The position numbers were made by a program, and so were the translations under genes. A stretch of DNA of 11,297 nucleotides from UBA1161 sp002311745 (GTDB taxonomy: Bacteria; Planctomycetota; Phycisphaerae; Tepidisphaerales; Tepidisphaeraceae): positions 1 to 11,297 of the forward strand of contig JBEKAB010000053.1 in assembly GCA_050018415.1 (NCBI GenBank). Reading direction: 5' to 3'. Below the pieces are notes generated by a model. The model had not been told where the DNA came from. It did not search any database and was given only the letters and a program-made list of their open reading frames with translations. This document shows positions 1 to 6,022 of the stretch, piece by piece. The stretch's first letter is position 1. Each line of letters begins with the position of its first letter.

Positions 1-1
1 G

Positions 2-100
2 CGCGACGTGCTGGAGGCGATCCAAACGCTGCTGAAAGCCGAATGGTCCGGCAAGGAAATCACGTTGCTGACCGACGTGATACCGATCAACACGTCATAA
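2..100 (+). CDS. 3' end of an unidentified protein gene (partial)
   Basis: Reading frame 2 is open from the window edge to a TAA at 98-100. It gives 32 residues beginning RDVLEAIQTLLKAEW and ending TDVIPINTS, a helix followed by a strand-like tail. Most third codon positions in this frame are G or C, as expected for a GC-rich genome. The competing frame 1, also open here, has A/T-rich third positions. A terminator follows 38 bases after the stop, which supports this being a true gene end. I do not recognise the family from so short a tail; it is not the C terminus of ribosomal protein S11, which it superficially resembles. Confidence 0.55.
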   Translation, partial: RDVLEAIQTLLKAEWSGKEITLLTDVIPINTS

Positions 101-138
101 ATCATTGGCGCGACGGTAAACAGTTACTTTCCAGGACC

Positions 139-168
139 AAAAGAAGGGGGTCAGGACCCCTTTTTTTT
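139..168 (+). terminator. Rho-independent terminator after the partial gene
   Basis: GGGGT (147-151), loop CAGG and ACCCC (156-160) form the core stem, followed directly by eight Ts (161-168). The purine run 139-146 (AAAAGAAG) can pair with the T run through A-T and G-T pairs and lengthen the stem. It lies 38 bases past the stop at 100. The same core, GGGGTCAGGACCCC, could also belong to a dispersed repeat. Confidence 0.65.
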
Positions 169-184
169 CTGCGTCTCTGCGGTT
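169..184. repeat. Possible dispersed-repeat fragment
   Basis: The sequence CTGCGTCTCTGCGGTT directly follows the terminator T run. Its reverse complement reads AACCGCAGAGACGCAG, which resembles a short repeat (ACCGCAGAGACGCAGAG and variants) that I recall being scattered through intergenic DNA of many environmental bacteria. There is only one copy in this window, so the repeat status is inference. Confidence 0.3.
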
Positions 185-201
185 GCATTGACCCCGCGAG
201 C

Positions 202-230
202 GAGACAAACGACGCGACGGCACATATAAC
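202..230 (+). promoter_or_regulatory. Candidate sigma-70-type promoter for the two-kinase gene
   Basis: GAGACA (202-207) matches four of six bases of the -35 consensus. TATAAC (225-230) matches five of six bases of the -10 consensus. The spacer is exactly 17 bases. Transcription would start near 236-238, right at the GTG chosen for the gene, so the mRNA could be leaderless. That would fit the absence of a Shine-Dalgarno sequence there. Confidence 0.35.
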
Positions 231-237
231 GTGGGGC

Positions 238-1701
238 GTGGCGGCCCAGAGGCTGGAACAATTCCTGGCGGATCTGCCGCGGGCGGGAACGCTGGTCAAG
301 GATCGCGGCTATCGGCAGGTCTGGAAATTCGAGTTTGAAGGACGCGGATACTATTTGAAGTTCTACCCGCGCAAAGGCGCCGCGATCAAGCGGCTGCTGC
401 GCGGGAGCCTTGCCGGGCGCGAATTTGCGCGCCTGGTGGCACTGCAGAAGGCGCAGATCGCCGCGCCGCGCGCGGTGGCGCAGTTGGTGGGGTTCACCAT
501 CAACGGCGTCAAGGGGGACGCCGTCATCCTGCAGGCGATCGAGCCGGCGATTCCCCTGGACCAGTACGTTCAGGATTTTTCCTGGCGCGGCGAGGCGATT
601 CCGGATCATGGCGCGCTGGCGGCCAAGATCCGGTATCTCTTGCGGCAACTGCGCCGCGCCGCTCTGGGCCACAGCGATTTGCACCTGGGAAACCTTCTGC
701 TCCGCGAGGGCGAGATTTTTCTGCTGGACGGTTATGCCGTGCGCCTGGACGGGCTGAAAGCGGAGGACGTTTTCAATTTGGGGCACAGCGTCAGCGGAAT
801 CGCCACGCGCAGCGATCTTTGGCGCACGTGGGAAGAGCTTGGATTTGACGGTCCGGTGCCCAGTTACAACCCGGCCAGCGGCGAGCAGTGGCGGAAAATC
901 CTGCAGCGCACGACGCAGGAGAACGATTATTTTGGCCGGCTGAAGATCGGCCCGTGGAGCGGCGTTTATTTCAAGCGGTACAAGTATCCGCGCCGCTGGG
1001 CGCCGGCCAGCGATCTGCGCGTCGCGGCGGCGGATTGGCAGGACCAATGGCCGCGGCTGTGGCGGCAAATCGAATCGGGCGAGTTGGCGGCGATCAAAAG
1101 CAGCCGCAGCGGCGACGTGCTGACCGCCCAGGCGACGCTGGGCGGGCGCGGCGTGAGCGTCGTCATCAAGCGGCCCTATCGGCGGCATTGGTATCGCTAC
1201 GTGAACGAGATCGGCCGGGGCAGCCGGGCGTGGCGGGCGTGGAACAAGGGGTGGAATCTGATCGTGCGCGACTTGCCGACCGCCTGGCCGCTCTTGGTCA
1301 TGCAAAAGCGGCAACTGGGGTACATCACGGATGCGGTGATCGTTTTTGAGCGGGTGCAGGGAAGCACGTTGGCCGACGTGGATTTGGATGCCATGGAGGC
1401 GAGCGGACGGCAGATGCTTTTTCGCCGCGCCGGAGGCATGTTGCGGCGGATCGATCAGCTGGGCATGTTTCACTACGATGCCAAGGCCAGCAACTGGATC
1501 GTGCGGGAAGATCCCAAGCTCGGGCCGGTCCCCATCCTGATCGACGTGGACGGCATCCGCTTCGGACGCTGGCCGGCGTTGGGCATCGAGCGGCTGCTGC
1601 GCAGCATGCGCGATCACCGGCAGTACACGCCGGCCGATTCGCTGGCGCTGTGTCAGGGCTACGCCCCGTTTTCCCGCAGCGTGGTGCAGAGCGATCCCTA
1701 G
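238..1701 (+). CDS. Tandem two-domain LPS-kinase-like protein (WaaP/InaA/KdkA superfamily)
   Basis: 487 residues from GTG 238, with two protein-kinase-like cores in series. Core 1 has a candidate beta-3 lysine in YYLKFYPRKG (K41), the catalytic loop HSDLHLGN (145-152, D147, N152) and a metal-binding LLDGY (D164). Core 2 has VVIKRPYR (K311), HYDAKASNW (412-420, D414, N419) and ILIDVDGIR (D436). The family phosphorylates LPS core sugars (heptose or Kdo) on the cytoplasmic side. The heptosyltransferase gene next door fits that role. Both cores keep their key residues, so neither looks like a dead pseudokinase. The frame stays open back to 43, but that stretch crosses a terminator and another gene's end and has poor codon usage. 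GTG 238 is therefore preferred, although no Shine-Dalgarno is seen. The substrate is inferred. Confidence 0.8.
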   Translation: MAAQRLEQFLADLPRAGTLVKDRGYRQVWKFEFEGRGYYLKFYPRKGAAIKRLLRGSLAGREFARLVALQKAQIAAPRAVAQLVGFTINGVKGDAVILQAIEPAIPLDQYVQDFSWRGEAIPDHGALAAKIRYLLRQLRRAALGHSDLHLGNLLLREGEIFLLDGYAVRLDGLKAEDVFNLGHSVSGIATRSDLWRTWEELGFDGPVPSYNPASGEQWRKILQRTTQENDYFGRLKIGPWSGVYFKRYKYPRRWAPASDLRVAAADWQDQWPRLWRQIESGELAAIKSSRSGDVLTAQATLGGRGVSVVIKRPYRRHWYRYVNEIGRGSRAWRAWNKGWNLIVRDLPTAWPLLVMQKRQLGYITDAVIVFERVQGSTLADVDLDAMEASGRQMLFRRAGGMLRRIDQLGMFHYDAKASNWIVREDPKLGPVPILIDVDGIRFGRWPALGIERLLRSMRDHRQYTPADSLALCQGYAPFSRSVVQSDP

Positions 1702-1802
1702 CGCTTAGCGCGGCGGCGCTGGATTTTCTCCTCCGGCAAGTCCATACCCTGCTGCAACGCCTGGAATTGATCCGATAAAGAATCGGGAAGGCGCTCGGCC
1801 AT
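1698..1802 (-). CDS. Possible small antisense-oriented protein, 34 aa
   Basis: ATG at 1802 opens a 34-codon frame on the minus strand, starting MAERLPDSLSDQFQ and ending EEKIQRRRAKR. It fills most of the gap between the two-kinase gene and the heptosyltransferase gene. Its stop overlaps the kinase stop within CTAG (1698-1701). An AGG lies nine bases upstream of the ATG, and a minus-strand TATACT (1827-1832) lies upstream of that. About three quarters of its third codon positions are G or C. The product would be a short charged peptide with a basic tail. I recognise no family. It could equally be a chance open frame of this length. Confidence 0.3.
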   Translation of the reverse strand: MAERLPDSLSDQFQALQQGMDLPEEKIQRRRAKR

Positions 1803-1816
1803 GCGTGTTCGCCTTG

Positions 1817-1834
1817 GGCTTGCGGCAGTATAGT
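1817..1834 (+). promoter_or_regulatory. Candidate promoter element upstream of the heptosyltransferase
   Basis: GGCTTGCGGC (1817-1826) is followed by TATAGT (1829-1834), a five-of-six match to the -10 consensus, 21 bases before the ATG. No good -35 is seen. The same GGCTTGCGGC with ATAG at identical spacing occurs at 2987-3003, ahead of the next gene. The AT-rich core is nearly palindromic and could also serve the minus strand. Confidence 0.35.
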
Positions 1835-1854
1835 GTGTTTTGCGGAGTTTTTGG

Positions 1855-2928
1855 ATGAGTGAAGTCAATGGCGCACCGCAGCGCGTGCTGATCATCAAAC
1901 CCAGCGCGATCGGGGACATCGTGCATGCGTTGCCGGCGCTGGCGCGGCTGCGGCGGCTGTGGCCGGCGGCGAAATTGAGCTGGCTGGTCACGCCCTCCTG
2001 CGCGGCGTTGGTGCAGAACCACCCGATGATCGATGAGGTGATCCTGTTCCATCGCCGGCGCTGGGCGCAGGGATGGTACAACCCGATGGCGTTGTGGGAA
2101 CTGGTGCGTTTCATCCGCGACCTTCGGCGGCGGCGGTTCGACCTGGTGATCGATTTTCAGGGTCTGTTCCGCAGCGCGCTGGCGGCGCTGGCCAGCGGGG
2201 CGCCGCGGCGCATCGGATTCTCTAACGCCCGCGAAGGGGCCGTTTTTTTCTACACCGACGGCGTGGACTGCTCGTGGGAGCTCGATCATGCCGTCGAGCG
2301 ATACTTGAAAATCGCCGCGGCGCTGGGATGCACGGACGGCGCCGTGGAATTTCCGCTGGCGATCGATGAGGCGGATCGAGACTACATCCGCAGCTTGATC
2401 CCCGGCGAGGCGAGCTTCGCGGTGCTGCTGCCGGGAGCCAACTGGCCGACCAAGCGTTGGCCGGTGCAGCGCATGGCGGCCCTGGTCGAGCCGCTGCGGA
2501 GCCGCTTCGGGTTGGAAACGGTGGTGGTGGGCAGCCGGTCCGACGCGGCGATGACGCGGCAAATTCCGGCGACGTACGATCTGACGGGCAAGACCAACCT
2601 GCGGCAACTGGCGGCGCTGCTGGAGCGCGCGTCGCTGGTGATCGCCAACGACACCGGCCCGATGCACATCGCCGCGGCCCTGGGCCGGCCGCTGGTCAGC
2701 CCCTACGGACCGACCAATCCGCGGCGCACCGGACCGTTCGGCCGAATGGACAGCGTCATCCGATTGGACCTGCCGTGCAGCCCCTGCCTGTCGCGACGCT
2801 GCAGCCACCAAAGCTGCATGCAATGGCTCCCGACCGAAGCCATCCTGCGACTGGCCCAGCAGCAGATCGAGCGCGACGGACAAGAGGCGTCCAAGGCCCG
2901 CTTATCAGACTCGCACCCCCATTGGTGA
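1855..2928 (+). CDS. ADP-heptose:LPS heptosyltransferase (GT9 family)
   Basis: 357 residues. The enzyme transfers heptose from an ADP-heptose donor to the growing LPS inner core at the cytoplasmic face of the inner membrane. The N-terminal Rossmann start IIKPSAIGDIVHALP (13-27) holds the family aspartate (D21). DHAVERYL (144-151), PGANWPTKRWP (193-203, with K200) and NDTGPMHIAAALG (265-277) are classic GT9 sites, the last two contacting the donor. A C-terminal cysteine group (C308, C311, C316, C321) is usual in many heptosyltransferase II-type proteins. ATG 1855 has GGAG (1843-1846) eight bases upstream, so it is preferred to the in-frame TTG at 1840. It is probably functionally linked to the kinase gene 153 bases upstream. 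The sequence does not decide whether it acts as heptosyltransferase I or II. Confidence 0.92.
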   Translation: MSEVNGAPQRVLIIKPSAIGDIVHALPALARLRRLWPAAKLSWLVTPSCAALVQNHPMIDEVILFHRRRWAQGWYNPMALWELVRFIRDLRRRRFDLVIDFQGLFRSALAALASGAPRRIGFSNAREGAVFFYTDGVDCSWELDHAVERYLKIAAALGCTDGAVEFPLAIDEADRDYIRSLIPGEASFAVLLPGANWPTKRWPVQRMAALVEPLRSRFGLETVVVGSRSDAAMTRQIPATYDLTGKTNLRQLAALLERASLVIANDTGPMHIAAALGRPLVSPYGPTNPRRTGPFGRMDSVIRLDLPCSPCLSRRCSHQSCMQWLPTEAILRLAQQQIERDGQEASKARLSDSHPHW

Positions 2929-2978
2929 GCGGAAAATCGAGGCCATCATTAAGATTTCATTAGTTCGCGGTAAACGTT

Positions 2979-3006
2979 TGTTGACTGGCTTGCGGCGGGA
3001 TAGACT
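2979..3006 (+). promoter_or_regulatory. Candidate promoter for the receiver-like gene
   Basis: TTGTTG (2979-2984) and TAGACT (3001-3006) are separated by 16 bases. A stronger -35-like TTGACT (2981-2986) is also present, but it leaves only 14 bases. GGCTTGCGGC (2987-2996) with ATAG (3000-3003) repeats the element found before the heptosyltransferase. The start codon is at 3035. Confidence 0.4.
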
Positions 3007-3034
3007 TCAGTCAACCCTAACGCGAGATCGCCCT

Positions 3035-3454
3035 ATGTCGACCGAACTTCGCTCAACCCTGCGTGCGGTGATCCTGCCATCTCCCGAGGCCCATCCCCAC
3101 GACACACCAACCCGGCGGCTGCTGGGCGAGTTGGGCTTGGAGGTCGCACGCGCGGTCACGCCCGATCACGCGCTGGAATTGCTCGGTTCCGAGCACACTG
3201 ACTTGCTGGTGGTGGATCTGACCAACAACAACGCCAATCGTCTGCTGATTGATTCGTGGCAGAACCTTCCGGCAAACAAACGGCCGGTTCAGGTGGCGAT
3301 CTTCACCGATGCCAGCGACGCGCGCCTGCGCGAGTTCCGCCGCGAGGCCGCTCCGTCCAACGTGCACGTGTTTCTCAAGCCGCTGCACATGCACGGTCTG
3401 CTGAACGTTCTGCGTCGCATGGAGAACGACCTGGCCCAGAAGGCCGAAGCGTAA
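3035..3454 (+). CDS. Stand-alone receiver-like (CheY-fold) protein
   Basis: 139 residues with no output domain. The strands and key positions of a response-regulator receiver are recognisable. LLVVDLT carries the candidate phospho-acceptor D61, VAIFTDAS gives T91, and VFLKPLH gives the conserved lysine K115 followed by proline. The first strand reads AVILPSPEAHPHD and lacks the adjacent acidic pair that normally binds magnesium, so phosphorylation may be weak or absent. The fold could act as a protein-interaction module or an atypical receiver. ATG 3035 precedes the natural domain start. The Shine-Dalgarno is weak (GAGA about ten bases upstream). No kinase gene lies beside it. A terminator follows 32 bases after the stop. 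Its role in this envelope locus is unknown. Confidence 0.72.
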   Translation: MSTELRSTLRAVILPSPEAHPHDTPTRRLLGELGLEVARAVTPDHALELLGSEHTDLLVVDLTNNNANRLLIDSWQNLPANKRPVQVAIFTDASDARLREFRREAAPSNVHVFLKPLHMHGLLNVLRRMENDLAQKAEA

Positions 3455-3486
3455 GCGTCGATTCGGCGTATCGTGAGAACCATTGG

Positions 3487-3512
3487 AAGCCCCGCGTGGT
3501 CATGCGGGGCTT
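3487..3512 (+). terminator. Intrinsic terminator between convergent genes
   Basis: AAGCCCCGC (3487-3495) and GCGGGGCTT (3504-3512) form a perfect 9-bp stem with an 8-base loop, followed on the plus strand by ATTATTT. It ends the receiver-like gene. It also sits directly after the stop of the convergent AsmA-like gene (3514), where it could act in reverse, although the minus strand has no T run. Confidence 0.8.
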
Positions 3513-3513
3513 A

Positions 3514-5937
3514 TTATTTCGACGGCGCCGGCTGCGTGGTCGGTTGGGTGGTCGGACTCAGCAGCTTCAACAGCCGGTTCTGCGGCGATGGCTTGAGCAT
3601 ACTGCCGAAGAGACGCGCCGCCGGCTGCGTGATGGCCGGAGCGGCGACGGTGGTAAGCTGCGGGTCGGAGGCCGTGCCGCTGACGTGAAATTTGTACAGC
3701 AGGTCGCCGGTGGCTTTGTTCAGCAGCTTTTGAATGCGATCCGCGACGTCGCCGGCGACGTCGCTGACCAGCGGCACGCCAGATTTGTCGATTTTGTCCT
3801 GCCAATCGGCCAGGGGCGCGACCACGACGTCCAGGTCGAGCTGGCCGTCGAACCCGACGGTCCCCGAGCCTTGCATTCCCAGCACCGGGGCGCTTAGCGC
3901 CGCATCCTTGAGATGCACGCGTTGATCGGCGACGCGGAAAAATGCGGCCGCCCGGCTGACCGTCAACGCCTTGCGGGCGATCGAGACACGGGCGGCGATG
4001 CGCTGCAACGCCGGGATGTCCCACAGATTCGCCTGGTAAATCTCGAATTGCCCGTCGGAGCCAAAGAGCTGGGCGGCGGTTTCGCCCTGACTTGGGCCGG
4101 AGCCTTCGAAGACCGCCTGCACGTCCGCCAAGCCCTGGTATCTGGCCTGCTCGCTTTCGGAAGCGTTGAGCAAGCCGGCGATCTGGGAAAGGTCACAACC
4201 CTCCGTGGCGATTTCGCCGCTGAAGGGGTACGGCCTGGTGCAGGCGACGCGGCCGTGGCCGCTGATCTTTCCACCCAGGCCCTGGCAGTCCAACTGGCTG
4301 ATTTGCAGATGATCGGGGAACAATTCGCTGTTGACTTTGACCTGCGTGAGCGTGACCTTGCGACGGGTGATGGCGGCCGAAGCGCCGTCGCAGGAAACGT
4401 GCAGATCGTAATCCACGTTCGGCTCGGCCGCGGCAGGCAGCCAATCGGCCCAGCCGGTGATGTTGTACAAACCGCCGGGGCTGAGCTGGTCAAACACGCT
4501 CGCCAGCGGCTCGGGGTAAACGGGGCTGGGAGGATGAAAATTGATCGACGCGTCGATGTCCCTGCACCGGAGGGTCCCCTGACGCAGCGCTGACAGAGAC
4601 AGGCGAGCCGAGCCAACCCACTGATCGTTGCCGTACAAGCCGCGGAGATCGGTGATGGAAGCAGTGCCGTCGGCGATGCCGATCGTTCCGCCGTCCAAGC
4701 CGGAGATGGGCCTAGAAAAGCCCGACGGGCGGATCGACACCTGGTGCGGATAAAGCAGCACCTGTCCCTGGACGTCGCGCCAATGAATCGATCTGCTGAA
4801 GGGGCCTTGGGCGACGCAGGAGAATTCCACGGTCCCGCCCGCTTCAAGGCGGCGCAGTTGCTCGCCAAGGGGTCCGGAGGTGATCACCGGGCCGTCTGAC
4901 GCCACGAGGCCGTGGATTTTTTGCAGCGACCAGCGGTTCCCGTCCAAAGACAACATCGCGCCTTCATCCAGGAAAAACCTGGCGTTGCCGCTGTGAGCCG
5001 AGAGCTGTGAAACCCTCGCCGTGATCCCCTGCCGCCCCAGCGCGGCCTGCACCACCAACTGCAGCGACTCCAGCGGCACCCCCAATGGCGGGGCAAAAGC
5101 CGAGCCGTCCTGGAGCGTCAAGGTCGCCGACGCCTGGTTTTGCGCCGGATCGGCGCCGCTGAAACGAGCCGAGGCTTCGATCCGCAGCGAGCCGCGGGCT
5201 TGGTATGGCTCAAGCCATTTCCCGATCAGCGGCAATGGAACCTTCGGGTCCGCCTGCGCCGTCAGGACGAAATGCTGAACCGATGCCAGGCGATCATCGA
5301 CGTTCACCGCGCCCTGGGCGCGCAGCCGGTCGGCGGCCGGGCCGAGGGCGCCGATGGCAAACACGTAGTCGGCTGGACCGCGGGCGACCACGTCAGCGTT
5401 GAATTGGCCGCTCCAAGCGGCCGGGGCGGCGCGATCTTCCAGGATCAGCTTTCCGTCTTGGATGATCGCGTGCTGCAATTGGATCATCGTGGAAATCTTG
5501 GACGGCGCCGCCGTCGGCGGACGGGAAGTGGCTTGGGTTTGGGAAGAAAGGATCCGGCCCAAATCAGCGGCGCCGGCGTTTCTGACGATGCGGACGGTCG
5601 GGCGACTGAGGAGCAACTCCTTGACCAGCAGCGGTCCGCGGCGCAGAGGCAGGCGAGCCAGCGTGACGCGGACTTCGGCGATGTCGAGCGAATCGTTCGC
5701 CGCGGCCCCGGCCATGGGCGCCAGATGAAGACCGCGGGCCACCAGCACGTGCGGAAACTCGTAGGAAATCTCCGCCACCGACAGTTGCGCGTGGAGGTGC
5801 TGCAGCGCCATGGCCTGCAGCCGCCACAGCAGAATCGGGCCGACCAGTAATCGAGCGGCAACGGCCAGCAGCAGCACAACGGCCAGGGCCACCGACAAGC
5901 CTGTCCGCCAGCGTTTGGTCAATCGGATCCTGCGCAC
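3514..5937 (-). CDS. AsmA-like inner-membrane-anchored envelope protein
   Basis: 807 residues. A basic N terminus (MRRIRLTKRWR) and one hydrophobic segment (about 13-38) anchor it in the inner membrane, with the rest in the periplasm. The body is a long run of amphipathic beta strands with GT/SG turns. The C terminus holds YKFHVSGTASDPQ (about 749-760), the signature ending of AsmA/YhdP/TamB-like proteins. These form long lipid-binding grooves and are tied to phospholipid or LPS transport to the outer membrane. A TTQPTTQP linker closes the protein. The start is GTG 5937, since the nearby ATG at 5947 is in another frame; TTG 5922 is a fallback. It lies 85 bases downstream of porin 1 with no clear terminator between, so co-transcription is likely. 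The exact cargo is unknown. Confidence 0.78.
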   Translation of the reverse strand: MRRIRLTKRWRTGLSVALAVVLLLAVAARLLVGPILLWRLQAMALQHLHAQLSVAEISYEFPHVLVARGLHLAPMAGAAANDSLDIAEVRVTLARLPLRRGPLLVKELLLSRPTVRIVRNAGAADLGRILSSQTQATSRPPTAAPSKISTMIQLQHAIIQDGKLILEDRAAPAAWSGQFNADVVARGPADYVFAIGALGPAADRLRAQGAVNVDDRLASVQHFVLTAQADPKVPLPLIGKWLEPYQARGSLRIEASARFSGADPAQNQASATLTLQDGSAFAPPLGVPLESLQLVVQAALGRQGITARVSQLSAHSGNARFFLDEGAMLSLDGNRWSLQKIHGLVASDGPVITSGPLGEQLRRLEAGGTVEFSCVAQGPFSRSIHWRDVQGQVLLYPHQVSIRPSGFSRPISGLDGGTIGIADGTASITDLRGLYGNDQWVGSARLSLSALRQGTLRCRDIDASINFHPPSPVYPEPLASVFDQLSPGGLYNITGWADWLPAAAEPNVDYDLHVSCDGASAAITRRKVTLTQVKVNSELFPDHLQISQLDCQGLGGKISGHGRVACTRPYPFSGEIATEGCDLSQIAGLLNASESEQARYQGLADVQAVFEGSGPSQGETAAQLFGSDGQFEIYQANLWDIPALQRIAARVSIARKALTVSRAAAFFRVADQRVHLKDAALSAPVLGMQGSGTVGFDGQLDLDVVVAPLADWQDKIDKSGVPLVSDVAGDVADRIQKLLNKATGDLLYKFHVSGTASDPQLTTVAAPAITQPAARLFGSMLKPSPQNRLLKLLSPTTQPTTQPAPSK
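3743..3764. repeat. 22-bp perfect palindrome inside the AsmA-like gene
   Basis: Each half is an 11-base GC-rich arm (GCGACGTCGCC and its reverse complement) containing GACGTC, with no spacer. It lies in coding sequence for DVAGDVAD, and the repeated Asp-Val-Ala codons largely explain it. Confidence 0.5.
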
Positions 5938-5990
5938 GGGCCGTCATGATAACGCCAAACACCCCGGGCGCGGACTGCGCTTTTGAGGGC

Positions 5991-6009
5991 CGCGTCGAGT
6001 TGCGACGCG
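5991..6009 (-). other. Hairpin between porin 1 and the AsmA-like gene
   Basis: CGCGTCG (5991-5997) and CGACGCG (6003-6009) flank a 5-base loop, 14 bases past the porin 1 stop. No T run follows on the minus strand, so it is a poor terminator. It could stabilise the 3' end of the porin message or lower read-through into the AsmA-like gene. Confidence 0.35.
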
Positions 6010-6022
6010 CGGGCCATTGGCG

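Noticed and set aside
43..237. Upstream extension of the two-kinase protein to ATG 43
   Set aside because: It overlaps the better-coded end of the preceding gene and reads through a terminator and a repeat-like motif. The resulting residues look unlike the family, and third-position GC is low until after about 190.
151..1617. 488-codon minus-strand open frame opposite the two-kinase gene
   Set aside because: It is rich in H, R, P, Q and A as expected for an antisense shadow in GC-rich DNA, has no recognisable domain, and the plus strand carries clear kinase motifs.
1707..1727. AGCGC-GGCG-GCGCT followed by TTTT after the kinase stop
   Set aside because: Only a 5-bp stem with a 4-base T run set back from the stem. 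Too weak to call a terminator.
1705..2883. 392-codon minus-strand open frame opposite the heptosyltransferase
   Set aside because: Shadow composition and no domain. The plus-strand frame has unmistakable GT9 motifs.
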